The notes under the pieces were generated by a model, which did not search any database, had not been told where the DNA came from, and worked only from the letters and a program-made list of their open reading frames with translations. Below, one piece after another: positions 1 through 7,742 of a stretch of 64,000 bases of DNA. The translations under genes were made by a program, and so were the position numbers. Source of the DNA: Emcibacteraceae bacterium. Its GTDB lineage: Bacteria; Pseudomonadota; Alphaproteobacteria; Sphingomonadales; Emcibacteraceae. The stretch's first letter is position 1; every line of letters begins with the position of its first letter. The stretch is taken from assembly GCA_041396985.1 (NCBI GenBank), contig JAWKXO010000001.1, positions 372,001 through 436,000 of the forward strand, in the 5' to 3' direction.

Positions 1-387
1 GGAAATGATATATTATTCGGGCATTCGCTGGCCGGACTTTTTGCAGCCTACAGTTTTCTTGAAGAGCCGAATTTATTCGAAAATTACATCCTGAGCGATC
101 CAAGTCTCTGGTACGGTGAAAGCATGGTCGTTAAAAAGCTTGTCATTAATAAATTCAATTATTTCAGTGCTGAAAAAAAATTCTTCCTGACGCAAATTGA
201 CCGAAGTCAGGACGAGGAAGACATTATGACAGACCCACAGGAAAAGTTTTTGGCTGAACTTAAAGGACTGCCAAAGATACAATATGGTAAATCCCTTATC
301 GAGGGCGAAAATCATAGCAGTATGCCGCTAAAGAGTTTATATCAGGGACTGCTTTATATATTTAAGGATTTTGACAGTAAAAAATGA
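1..387 (+). CDS. Putative esterase (esterase D / siderophore-esterase-like alpha/beta hydrolase), C-terminal part
   Basis: The frame is open from base 1, so the N-terminus lies outside the window and about 128 residues are visible. The fragment carries the nucleophile elbow GHSLAG (about residues 8-13), a block SDPSLW about 25 residues later, and a late GENHSSMPLKSLYQG block that supplies the catalytic histidine. This order is typical of the putative esterase family (PF00756) that includes ferric-enterobactin and S-formylglutathione esterases. There is no sign of a signal peptide because the start is missing, so location is unknown. It overlaps the next hydrolase by ATGA, which suggests translational coupling. 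The substrate cannot be deduced. Confidence 0.8.
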   Translation, partial: GNDILFGHSLAGLFAAYSFLEEPNLFENYILSDPSLWYGESMVVKKLVINKFNYFSAEKKFFLTQIDRSQDEEDIMTDPQEKFLAELKGLPKIQYGKSLIEGENHSSMPLKSLYQGLLYIFKDFDSKK

Positions 388-1151
388 AACTGAATTTTGA
401 CCAGTATGGCGATGATCTCTCCAAAAAACCTCTTATCATACTTCATGGCCTTTATGGCTCGGCCAGTAATTTTCGCGGCCTTGCCAAAATTTATGCTGCC
501 GACTTTACTGTTTACTGCCTTGACCTTAGAAATCATGGAAACTCACCTCATTCGGACCAGATGAGCTATCCGCTTATGGCAGTTGATATTATAGAATTCA
601 TGGATGATCAGAATTTGGGGAAAGCCCATATTCTGGGCCATTCAATGGGCGGCAAAACCGCTATGCAGATTGCCCTGCATTTTCCGGACCGTGTTGATAA
701 ACTTGTTGTCGGTGATATCGCACCTGTACTTTATCCACATCATCATGAAAGGATATTTGATGGACTTCTGGCAATTCCCCTTGATAAAATAAGCTCGCGT
801 GGTGAAGCCGATAAAATTCTGGCCCAATATGTTGATGAAGCAGGAGTAAGATTATTTCTGCTGACAAATCTGGTCAGGAATGATGAAGGGATTTTTCAGT
901 GGCGCATTAATCTGCCGGTTTTGATCCGTGAATATGAGCATATTTCCGCCGCTCCGGATGGCATCGCTTTTGACGGAGAGACCTTGTTTATCAGAGGGGA
1001 TCGCTCCGATTATATCTCTGATGATTATGTACCTGAAATATTGGCGCTTTTTCCAAATGCAAAAATTGAAACCATTGATGACTGCGGTCACTGGCTTCAT
1101 TCTGAAAAGCCAAAAGAATTTTCAAAACTGCTTCTGGATTTTTTAAAGTAA
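384..1151 (+). CDS. ybfF: YbfF-like alpha/beta-hydrolase esterase
   Basis: A 255-residue cytoplasmic alpha/beta hydrolase. The nucleophile elbow GHSMGGK puts the catalytic serine at about residue 87. An early LDLRNHGNSPH block follows the oxyanion region HGLYGSASNF, and DDCGHWLH near residues 233-240 gives the catalytic histidine. This pattern matches the YbfF group, which has esterase activity on short acyl and acyl-CoA model substrates; the natural substrate is not settled. The start overlaps the preceding esterase stop by ATGA. The gene converges on the cysteine desulfurase pair, with a 9-base overlap of the two 3' ends. Confidence 0.85.
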   Translation: MKLNFDQYGDDLSKKPLIILHGLYGSASNFRGLAKIYAADFTVYCLDLRNHGNSPHSDQMSYPLMAVDIIEFMDDQNLGKAHILGHSMGGKTAMQIALHFPDRVDKLVVGDIAPVLYPHHHERIFDGLLAIPLDKISSRGEADKILAQYVDEAGVRLFLLTNLVRNDEGIFQWRINLPVLIREYEHISAAPDGIAFDGETLFIRGDRSDYISDDYVPEILALFPNAKIETIDDCGHWLHSEKPKEFSKLLLDFLK

Positions 1152-2294
1152 ATTCTGCACAGTTTTTATAATATAATCTGCGGCATAATTTACTTCGCCC
1201 TCCGTCGTCATCCGGCCAATGCCGATCCTGACTGAAGCTTCAATTTCTGATTTATCAAGCCCCAATGCCGCCAACACATAAGAGGGTTTATGTTTGGCCG
1301 ATGAACAGGCCGACCCGGTTGAAATGGCAATATCCTTAAGATCAGCGACCAAAAGATCACTTTTAACACCACGAAATGTCAGGTTCAAATTGCCGGGATA
1401 GCGCCTGGTTTCGCTGCCGTTTAAGGATACGGAATTAAGGCTATTTCTTATTTTAGACAGCATTATTTCGGACAATTTACTGATATGTTTAAAATCCTTA
1501 TCCATATCCACTTGCGATAACGCACAGGCGGTGCCCAGTCCAACACAAAGCGCCGGTGATAATGTGCCTGAACGAAGTCCCATTTCCTGCCCGCCACCAT
1601 CAAAAAGCGGAATAATGCCGGTTCCTTTTTTCAGATAAAGCGCGCCAACCCCTTTGGGCCCATAAATTTTATGGCCGGAAATGCTCATGACATCTATATG
1701 CATTTCCAGAACATCAAGCGGGATTTTACCAACCGCCTGCGCCGCATCCGTATGAAATATGACACTATGTTTATGACAAATTTCGCCAATTGCCTTTAGA
1801 TCCTGAATAACGCCGATTTCATTATTCACGGGCATGACTGAAACCAAAATTGTTTTCTCGGTTATCATCGCTTCTAGCTGATCAACATTGATCAGCCCGT
1901 CCCTGTCAATATCAAGATAGCTGACCTCAAACCCCATTTTTTCCAGTGATTGGGCGGAGGCAAGGACACATTCATGTTCGCTTTTCACCGTAATAACATG
2001 ATTTTTCCTGGGAAAATGTGCGAAGGCAATGCCTTTTATGGCCATATTATTGGATTCGGTGGCACCGGACGTAAAAATAATTTCTTTCTCATCCGCCCCG
2101 ATCAGGTCGGCAACCTGCTTTCTGGCAACATCAACGGCTGCTTCCGCTTCCCAGCCGAAGCGATGCTCAACGGAATGGGGATTACCGAATTTTTCTGTCA
2201 AATACGGCATCATCGCCTTTAAGACCCGCTCATCTAAAGGTGTCGTCGCCTGATAATCAAGATATATGGGCAGTTTAACGATTTTTTCGGTCAT
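1143..2294 (-). CDS. iscS: Cysteine desulfurase (IscS/NifS family), downstream copy
   Basis: A 383-residue class V aminotransferase-fold enzyme that removes sulfur from cysteine for Fe-S cluster assembly and thio-modification. Visible landmarks are TSGATESNN (75-83), HTDAAQ (181-186, PLP-binding Asp183), SGHKIYGPKG with the PLP lysine at about 209, and STGSACSS with the persulfide cysteine at about 330. The GSACSS loop is of the longer, IscS-like type. It overlaps the upstream paralogue by 20 bases, so the two are one operon. No iscU, iscA or suf gene follows; the gene instead converges on a YbfF-like hydrolase. Confidence 0.93.
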   Translation of the reverse strand: MTEKIVKLPIYLDYQATTPLDERVLKAMMPYLTEKFGNPHSVEHRFGWEAEAAVDVARKQVADLIGADEKEIIFTSGATESNNMAIKGIAFAHFPRKNHVITVKSEHECVLASAQSLEKMGFEVSYLDIDRDGLINVDQLEAMITEKTILVSVMPVNNEIGVIQDLKAIGEICHKHSVIFHTDAAQAVGKIPLDVLEMHIDVMSISGHKIYGPKGVGALYLKKGTGIIPLFDGGGQEMGLRSGTLSPALCVGLGTACALSQVDMDKDFKHISKLSEIMLSKIRNSLNSVSLNGSETRRYPGNLNLTFRGVKSDLLVADLKDIAISTGSACSSAKHKPSYVLAALGLDKSEIEASVRIGIGRMTTEGEVNYAADYIIKTVQNLL

Positions 2295-3396
2295 ACTGCT
2301 TTTTCCAGCTTTTTATAAAGGCTTCCACATCAGAATGCTCGCTTGCCCACCCCATGCTTACACGGATGGTTGAGGAAGCGATATTTTTATCCTTCACCAT
2401 TGCCTCAATAACATGAGAGGCTTTTACCTTGCCCGATGAACAGGCGGAACCCGAACTTATGCAGATTTTATCAAGATCAAAATTCATCACCTGTGTTTCA
2501 CTGCTGACATTTGGCATATAAATTGTTGAAACATTGGGTAGCCGTGGTGAATTTTTGCCAAAAAACAGAACCTCGTTTGAATGATCCATAATTTCCTGTT
2601 CAATTTCATCACGCCATTTTTCAACCAGTTTCATTTTCTGCGAGGACTGCTCCATCATGGAAACCGCTTTGGCAAATCCGGCTATTCCGGCAATATTTTC
2701 TGTACCACCGCGACGGCCAAGTTCCTGTCCGCCACCAAGGATAAAGGATTTTACCGGCAGTTTTTCATGAGCCACCAGTGCCCCTACCCCCTGGGGTCCG
2801 CCTGTTTTATGGGATGAGATGCTCATCAGATCAACCGCCATATCCTTAAAATCAATTGGTATCTTGCTCAAGGCCTGAATCGCATCAATATGAATAATGG
2901 CCCCTGCTTCATGACAAATGGTTGAGATTTTTTTTATATCCTGCAAGACGCCGGTTTCATTATTTGCATAAAGTATTGATACAATTGTATTTTCAGCATT
3001 AATTTTAAGCAGTTTTTCAAGCGCATCAAGGTCAATCTGGCCGTTTTGATCCACCGCCAGATAGTCAACATTACCAACAAATCTTGAGGCGGCTGATCTG
3101 ACACTATCATGTTCTACAGTGCTTGTAATCAGGCGGTTTTTCCCCGTAGACAAAATTGCCATATTGTTGGCCTCAGTCCCGCCAGATGTAAAAATAATCA
3201 TCTGCGGACGGCAATTTATTGCACTGGCGATTATAGATCTTGCTTCCTCCATTCGCGCCTTTGCCTTACGGCCAAGCGCGTGCACAGAGGACGGATTACC
3301 GCCTTCTTCCATGACCTCTGCCATCAATTTTATAACTTCCGGCCGAATAGGAACTGTAGCGTTATAATCAAGATATTTTAAGTTGTTATCAGCCAT
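2275..3396 (-). CDS. Cysteine desulfurase family aminotransferase, upstream copy
   Basis: A 373-residue PLP enzyme of the same family as its downstream neighbour but clearly divergent. Landmarks are TSGGTEANN (70-78), HIDAIQALSK (169-178), SISSHKTGGPQGVGAL with the PLP lysine at about 197, and SSGSACSSGK with the reactive cysteine at about 319. All catalytic residues are present, so it should be active. Tandem cysteine desulfurase genes are commonly found near suf operons in alphaproteobacteria, but no suf gene is seen here. It is divergent from the COG2945-type hydrolase at 3534, and the intervening 137 bases hold a likely promoter for that gene. Confidence 0.92.
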   Translation of the reverse strand: MADNNLKYLDYNATVPIRPEVIKLMAEVMEEGGNPSSVHALGRKAKARMEEARSIIASAINCRPQMIIFTSGGTEANNMAILSTGKNRLITSTVEHDSVRSAASRFVGNVDYLAVDQNGQIDLDALEKLLKINAENTIVSILYANNETGVLQDIKKISTICHEAGAIIHIDAIQALSKIPIDFKDMAVDLMSISSHKTGGPQGVGALVAHEKLPVKSFILGGGQELGRRGGTENIAGIAGFAKAVSMMEQSSQKMKLVEKWRDEIEQEIMDHSNEVLFFGKNSPRLPNVSTIYMPNVSSETQVMNFDLDKICISSGSACSSGKVKASHVIEAMVKDKNIASSTIRVSMGWASEHSDVEAFIKSWKKQYDRKNR

Positions 3397-3421
3397 TTTT
3401 TGGTTTTGCCTAATTTCTTAG

Positions 3422-3452
3422 TTGAAATTTTACCTTGGTTTTATGCTATAAG
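3422..3452 (+). promoter_or_regulatory. Candidate promoter with extended -10 for the 3534 hydrolase gene
   Basis: An extended -10, TGCTATAAG, lies at 3444-3452. TTGAAA at 3422-3427 could serve as a -35 element, though the spacing of 19 is long. Transcription would start near 3459, which leaves a leader of about 75 bases and supports the ATG at 3534 over the TTG at 3435 that lies inside the promoter. Confidence 0.45.
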
Positions 3453-3533
3453 AAGACGGAATCATCAACACGGTATTTTAATGGCACCTATTTTGCCATA
3501 ATAAACATATATTTTTTTAAGGTTACATTTAAT

Positions 3534-4175
3534 ATGCCAGACGTCATAATTAATGGTCCCGAAGGCCGTCTCGAAGGCCGGTATCATCCAAGTAAAAATG
3601 AAAATGCTCCTATTGCTCTAATCCTACACGCCGACCCCCAGTTTAATGGTAACATGAATGCAAAGATATGTTATTTTCTTTATCATTCCTTTGTTCGTCG
3701 TGGCTTTTCAGTTCTCCGCTTTAATTTTCGCGGTGTCGGACGAAGCGAGGGCATCTATGACAGTGGCGTTGGCGAATTAAGTGATGCGGCATCCGCCCTT
3801 GACTGGCTTCATACAGTTAACCGTGATTCACCGCAGGTTTGGATCGCCGGTTTTTCCTTTGGCGCCTGGATAGGAATGCAGCTTCTTATGCGCCGTCCTG
3901 AAATTACAGGGTTTTTGTCAATATCCCCACCGGCTAATCTATATGATTTTTCATTTCTTGCCCCCTGCCCATCTTCCGGCCTGATCACCCAGGGAACGGA
4001 GGATACCGTTGTCAGTGAGGATTCTGTGCGTAAGCTCGTTGATAAACTTCAGGCACAAAAAGGCATCACCATTGATTATGATAAAATAGAAGGGGCCAGC
4101 CACTTTTATGAAGAGCATCATCAGCCCCTCGTTCAGTCAATTGACAGATATCTTACGAAACGTCTAGGCTATTAA
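3534..4175 (+). CDS. Small alpha/beta hydrolase, COG2945-like (CocE/NonD-type)
   Basis: I use the ATG at 3534, giving 213 residues beginning MPDVIINGPEGRLEGRYH. The open frame reaches back to 3435, but the extra 33 residues look non-coding and overlap a promoter. An AAGG lies about 14 bases upstream of the ATG, so the ribosome site is weak. The fold is an alpha/beta hydrolase with the nucleophile elbow GFSFG, an FRGVGRSEG block, TEDTVV near the acid position, and SHFYEEHH supplying the histidine. Members of this family often sit beside suf or cysteine desulfurase genes in alphaproteobacteria, but their role there is unknown. The gene overlaps anmK by four bases at the 3' end. Confidence 0.85.
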   Translation: MPDVIINGPEGRLEGRYHPSKNENAPIALILHADPQFNGNMNAKICYFLYHSFVRRGFSVLRFNFRGVGRSEGIYDSGVGELSDAASALDWLHTVNRDSPQVWIAGFSFGAWIGMQLLMRRPEITGFLSISPPANLYDFSFLAPCPSSGLITQGTEDTVVSEDSVRKLVDKLQAQKGITIDYDKIEGASHFYEEHHQPLVQSIDRYLTKRLGY

Positions 4176-5293
4176 GGTTTATGAACTATTCCTCCGGTGG
4201 ACGGCTTTGAAATTCCAGTCGTCCCCGGAAAAGTGATTGGCAGATTATAAAGATGCCTGACAGCCAGATAAGCAAAGGCTTCTGCCTCAATAAAATCACC
4301 ATCAAACCCAAGATCACTTATCGGTCCGACATCACAAGCCAAAGCTTCTTTCAGCATTTTCATAATAGTCAGATTATGGGCGCCCCCACCACAAACATAC
4401 CATTTTTTTACCGGCTGCGGGCATTGTCCACTGGCAACTTTTAGAGCTTCCACGGAAAAAGCCGCCAAGGTTGCCGCTCCATCTTCCAGTGAAAGCCTAT
4501 TCACTTCATCAACATTAAAATCATCCCGGTCGAGTGACTTTGGCGGTTTGATTTCAAAATATTTGTTCTTCATCCACCCGGATAAAATTTCCCTGTTAAC
4601 AATCCCTTTTTTTGAAAACTTGCCGTCTTGGTCATAAATATAATCTGTATGTTTTCTTATCCAGTCATCAAGCATTGCATTTGCCGGACCGGTATCAAAC
4701 GCAAGCAAATTCTCAGAATCCCTTCCACCGATCCAGGTGATATTGGCAACCCCGCCAAAATTTATCAGACCCACCGGAAAGTCTTCTGCAATTTCGCGGA
4801 CAATTGCCTGATGATACACAGGCACCATTGGTGCGCCCTGCCCGCCATGTTCAACATCATACCGTCTTAAGTCATTTACGACCGTTATATTCAGCATTTT
4901 AGAAAGTTTTTCACCGTCCCCAATTTGCCAGCTCCAGCCTTCATTGGGGCCATGAAGCAATGTCTGACCGTGAAACCCGATCACATCAATGTCAGTCGTT
5001 TTAAGGTTATTTTGCTTAAGTAATTCACGGACCACCTCAGCATGCAGTGCCGTTATAAGCTGCTCAGTGTCATTAATCAGTTTATTGGCGTTGGTCGGTT
5101 TTCCGGCATTTCGGGCTTCCTTAAGGGCGGCTTTAAGCTGATCCCTCTGTTCACGGTTATAGGTCATATGAAATGGACGCCCAAACCGCCTTATGCTTTG
5201 ACCATCCGACTTTATGAGTGCCGCATCAATACCGTCAAGTGATGTCCCGCTCATCAGGCCAATGGCCGTTAATTCAGTGTTTCCGTTTTTCAT
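4172..5293 (-). CDS. anmK: Anhydro-N-acetylmuramic acid kinase
   Basis: A 373-residue cytoplasmic kinase that opens and phosphorylates 1,6-anhydro-MurNAc, giving MurNAc-6-phosphate in peptidoglycan recycling. The ATP-binding GLMSGTSLDGIDAAL near residues 12-26, GFHGQTLLHGP in the middle and NFGGVANITWIG are hallmarks of AnmK. Length is normal for the family. It is divergent from tyrS, a neighbourhood seen widely in alphaproteobacteria. It matches the peptidoglycan theme of this window (LD-carboxypeptidase, AmiC, PBP1A). Confidence 0.95.
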   Translation of the reverse strand: MKNGNTELTAIGLMSGTSLDGIDAALIKSDGQSIRRFGRPFHMTYNREQRDQLKAALKEARNAGKPTNANKLINDTEQLITALHAEVVRELLKQNNLKTTDIDVIGFHGQTLLHGPNEGWSWQIGDGEKLSKMLNITVVNDLRRYDVEHGGQGAPMVPVYHQAIVREIAEDFPVGLINFGGVANITWIGGRDSENLLAFDTGPANAMLDDWIRKHTDYIYDQDGKFSKKGIVNREILSGWMKNKYFEIKPPKSLDRDDFNVDEVNRLSLEDGAATLAAFSVEALKVASGQCPQPVKKWYVCGGGAHNLTIMKMLKEALACDVGPISDLGFDGDFIEAEAFAYLAVRHLYNLPITFPGTTGISKPSTGGIVHKP

Positions 5294-5386
5294 CAGGCCA
5301 ATTTCCTTAAATTTCCGTTTTGGTCTTTGTCAAACATGTGTTACATGATCTTCCTTTATACATATAGCATAACAGTTGACCATACT

Positions 5387-6658
5387 ATGACCGAAACGAT
5401 TGATAATTATACCCCTAAATCAGAATTTCTGAAAATAATGCTTGAACGCGGCTTTATTCATCAGTGTACAGATCCGGAAGCATTGGATAAAAGGCTGCAA
5501 TCTGAAATTATTCCTGCATATATCGGGTTTGATTGTACCGCCAGCAGCCTCCATGTCGGTTCACTTGTGCAGATTATGATGCTGCGTCACTTACAGAAAA
5601 CCGGTCATAAGCCCATTGCCCTGATGGGGGGCGGCACGACAAAAATCGGTGATCCAAGCGGCAAGGATGAAAGTCGTCAGATACTGACTTACGAAAAAAT
5701 AAATGAAAATATGAACGGTATAAAAAGTGTTTTTACAAAATATCTGAAATTCGGGGATAAGCCAACTGACGCCATTATGCCAAATAATGCAGACTGGCTT
5801 GATGAGCTTAAATATATTGAGCTGCTTAGGGATGTCGGTCCACATTTTACCATCAACCGCATGCTGACATTTGATAGTGTCAAAACACGTCTTGACCGGG
5901 AAAGCCCGCTTACTTTTCTTGAGTTTAACTATATGATCCTTCAGGCATATGATTTTCTGGAACTTCAGCGCCGCGTCGGGTGTGCCATGCAAATGGGTGG
6001 TTCTGACCAGTGGGGCAATATCATTAACGGGGTTGAACTTAATCGACGTATGGACAGAAAAGAGGTCTTTGGCCTGACCACGCCGCTCATAACTCTTGCC
6101 AGCGGGGCAAAAATGGGAAAAACCGCAACCGGTGCCGTCTGGCTTAACGAGGATTTATGTTCCAGTTATGATTTCTGGCAGTTCTGGCGCAATACGGCTG
6201 ACGCCGATGTTGGGCGGTTTTTACGTCTGTTTACGGAACTTCCGATGGATGAAGTCAGAAGACTGGAAGCACTTGAGGGTCAGGAAATAAATGAAGCCAA
6301 AAAAATTCTGGCCAATGAAGCTACAAGTATGCTGCATGGCGTAGAAGCCGCACAAAAAGCCGAGGAAACAGCCAGAAAAGCATTTGAAGACCGCTCACTT
6401 GGCGCTGATCTTCCAACTGTTAATGTTGGAAAATCTGAACTGGAAGCAGGCATTTCGATTGCCGATCTTTATGTGATTGCCGGTCTTGGCAGTTCAAAAG
6501 GTGAAGTCCGCCGACTTATTAAAGGGGGCGGTGCAAAACTGAATGATGAGAAAATTTCTGACGCCGAAATGCTTATTAATCTTGACCAGTTGAATGATCA
6601 GGGCAGTATTAAATTATCTGCTGGCAAAAAACGCCATATATTGGTGGTGCCTAAATAG
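5387..6658 (+). CDS. tyrS: Tyrosyl-tRNA synthetase
   Basis: I use the ATG at 5387 (423 residues, MTETIDNYTPKSEF); the frame also has a TTG at 5327, but the extra residues are hydrophobic and unlike the family. No clear Shine-Dalgarno is present. The class Ic catalytic core shows YIGFDCTASSLHVGS, where HVGS is the HIGH motif, then GGSDQWGN and KMGKTATG as the KMSKS loop. The C-terminus ends in an S4-like RNA-binding domain (ADLYVIAGLGSSKGEVRRL). It charges tRNA-Tyr in the cytoplasm. A Tat-exported peptidase follows 29 bases later. Confidence 0.96.
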   Translation: MTETIDNYTPKSEFLKIMLERGFIHQCTDPEALDKRLQSEIIPAYIGFDCTASSLHVGSLVQIMMLRHLQKTGHKPIALMGGGTTKIGDPSGKDESRQILTYEKINENMNGIKSVFTKYLKFGDKPTDAIMPNNADWLDELKYIELLRDVGPHFTINRMLTFDSVKTRLDRESPLTFLEFNYMILQAYDFLELQRRVGCAMQMGGSDQWGNIINGVELNRRMDRKEVFGLTTPLITLASGAKMGKTATGAVWLNEDLCSSYDFWQFWRNTADADVGRFLRLFTELPMDEVRRLEALEGQEINEAKKILANEATSMLHGVEAAQKAEETARKAFEDRSLGADLPTVNVGKSELEAGISIADLYVIAGLGSSKGEVRRLIKGGGAKLNDEKISDAEMLINLDQLNDQGSIKLSAGKKRHILVVPK

Positions 6659-6687
6659 ATTTAACCAAATAAAAAAAGGTGATTGTG

Positions 6688-7740
6688 ATGACAAAATTAG
6701 ACAGACGCGAATTTTTGACAGCTGGCATTGCTGGTGGGGCCGCAGTGGCTCTGGCAACATCCCCGAATTTAGCATCCGCACAATCGATGATGGCACCAAC
6801 CAAACCTGCAAGATTAAAAAAAGGGGATACGGTCACAATATTTGCGCCTTCCGGCGTTGAATATCAGAAACTGCGTTTGCAGCTTTCCATTGAATCACTG
6901 GAAGCACTGGGACTAAAAGTGAAAGTGTCCGAACATGTTATGGACCGATATGGATACTTTCCTGCTGAAGATGAAGTGCGGGCAGATGATATTAATAAAG
7001 CCTTTGCTGATAATGAAACAAAAGCGCTGATTGCCCTAAAGGGTGGCTGGGGCGCTGCACGTGTGCTGCCTTACCTTGATTATGATCTGATTGCCAGAAA
7101 CCCAAAAATACTTCTTGGCTATAGTGATATTACGGCACTTTTAAATGCACTATATATCAAATCCAATCTGATGACTTTCCATGGCCCGATTGCCGGCAGT
7201 GACTGGAGCCATTTCAGCGCTGAAAATGTTCGTGAAGTGCTGTTTGAAGGAAAAGCACAACATATGGTAAACCCACAAGATAAGGGTGAATATCTTACTG
7301 TTCGTAAAAACAGAATACAGACAATCGTATCCGGCACTGCTGAAGGACGCCTGATCGGTGGCAACCTGACAGTATTCACAGCCGTACAGGGAACACCCTA
7401 TTTTCCGGACACCAAAGACAAAATCCTGATGTTTGAAGATATTGGTGAAAATATTTATCGTGTCGACCGTATGCTGACCCAACTTGCCCTTGGCGGACAT
7501 CTTGATGATTGTGCCGGAGTGGTGCTCGGCGGCTGGACAGATGTTGATACAGATGGCGGCTATGGTGATTTCACCCTTATGGATATTTTTGAACAGCATT
7601 TCGGTAAAAGAGGAAAGCCCGTCTTTACCGGGGCAATGTTTGGTCATATTCCTGAAAAACGTACTATGCCTGTCGGTTGCCGTGTAAAAATTGACGCCGA
7701 CGAAGGATCAGTGACCATGCTTGAAAGCGCGGTCGCCTGA
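6688..7740 (+). CDS. LD-carboxypeptidase (peptidase S66 family), Tat-exported
   Basis: A 350-residue serine peptidase of the LdcA/MccF fold. The ATG at 6688 is preceded by AAAAGG with a spacing of about eight; a GTG at 6679 is the alternative. The N-terminus LDRREFLTAG followed by a hydrophobic stretch and AQS is a twin-arginine signal, so it should act in the periplasm. GYSDITALL holds the nucleophile serine, FEDIGENIYRVDRML the glutamate and GHIPEKRTMP the histidine. Classical LdcA cleaves the L-Lys/DAP-D-Ala bond of tetrapeptides in the cytoplasm; an exported form suggests periplasmic peptidoglycan peptides, which is inference. Confidence 0.88.
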   Translation: MTKLDRREFLTAGIAGGAAVALATSPNLASAQSMMAPTKPARLKKGDTVTIFAPSGVEYQKLRLQLSIESLEALGLKVKVSEHVMDRYGYFPAEDEVRADDINKAFADNETKALIALKGGWGAARVLPYLDYDLIARNPKILLGYSDITALLNALYIKSNLMTFHGPIAGSDWSHFSAENVREVLFEGKAQHMVNPQDKGEYLTVRKNRIQTIVSGTAEGRLIGGNLTVFTAVQGTPYFPDTKDKILMFEDIGENIYRVDRMLTQLALGGHLDDCAGVVLGGWTDVDTDGGYGDFTLMDIFEQHFGKRGKPVFTGAMFGHIPEKRTMPVGCRVKIDADEGSVTMLESAVA

Positions 7741-7742
7741 TT

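Noticed and set aside
3435..3533. N-terminal extension of the small hydrolase from a TTG
   Set aside because: The region carries an extended -10 promoter, and the encoded residues do not fit the family, which begins at MPDVIINGPEG.
7150..7647. A 165-codon open frame on the minus strand inside the LD-carboxypeptidase gene
   Set aside because: Antisense shadow of a well-supported gene; its composition is that of a reverse-read coding sequence.
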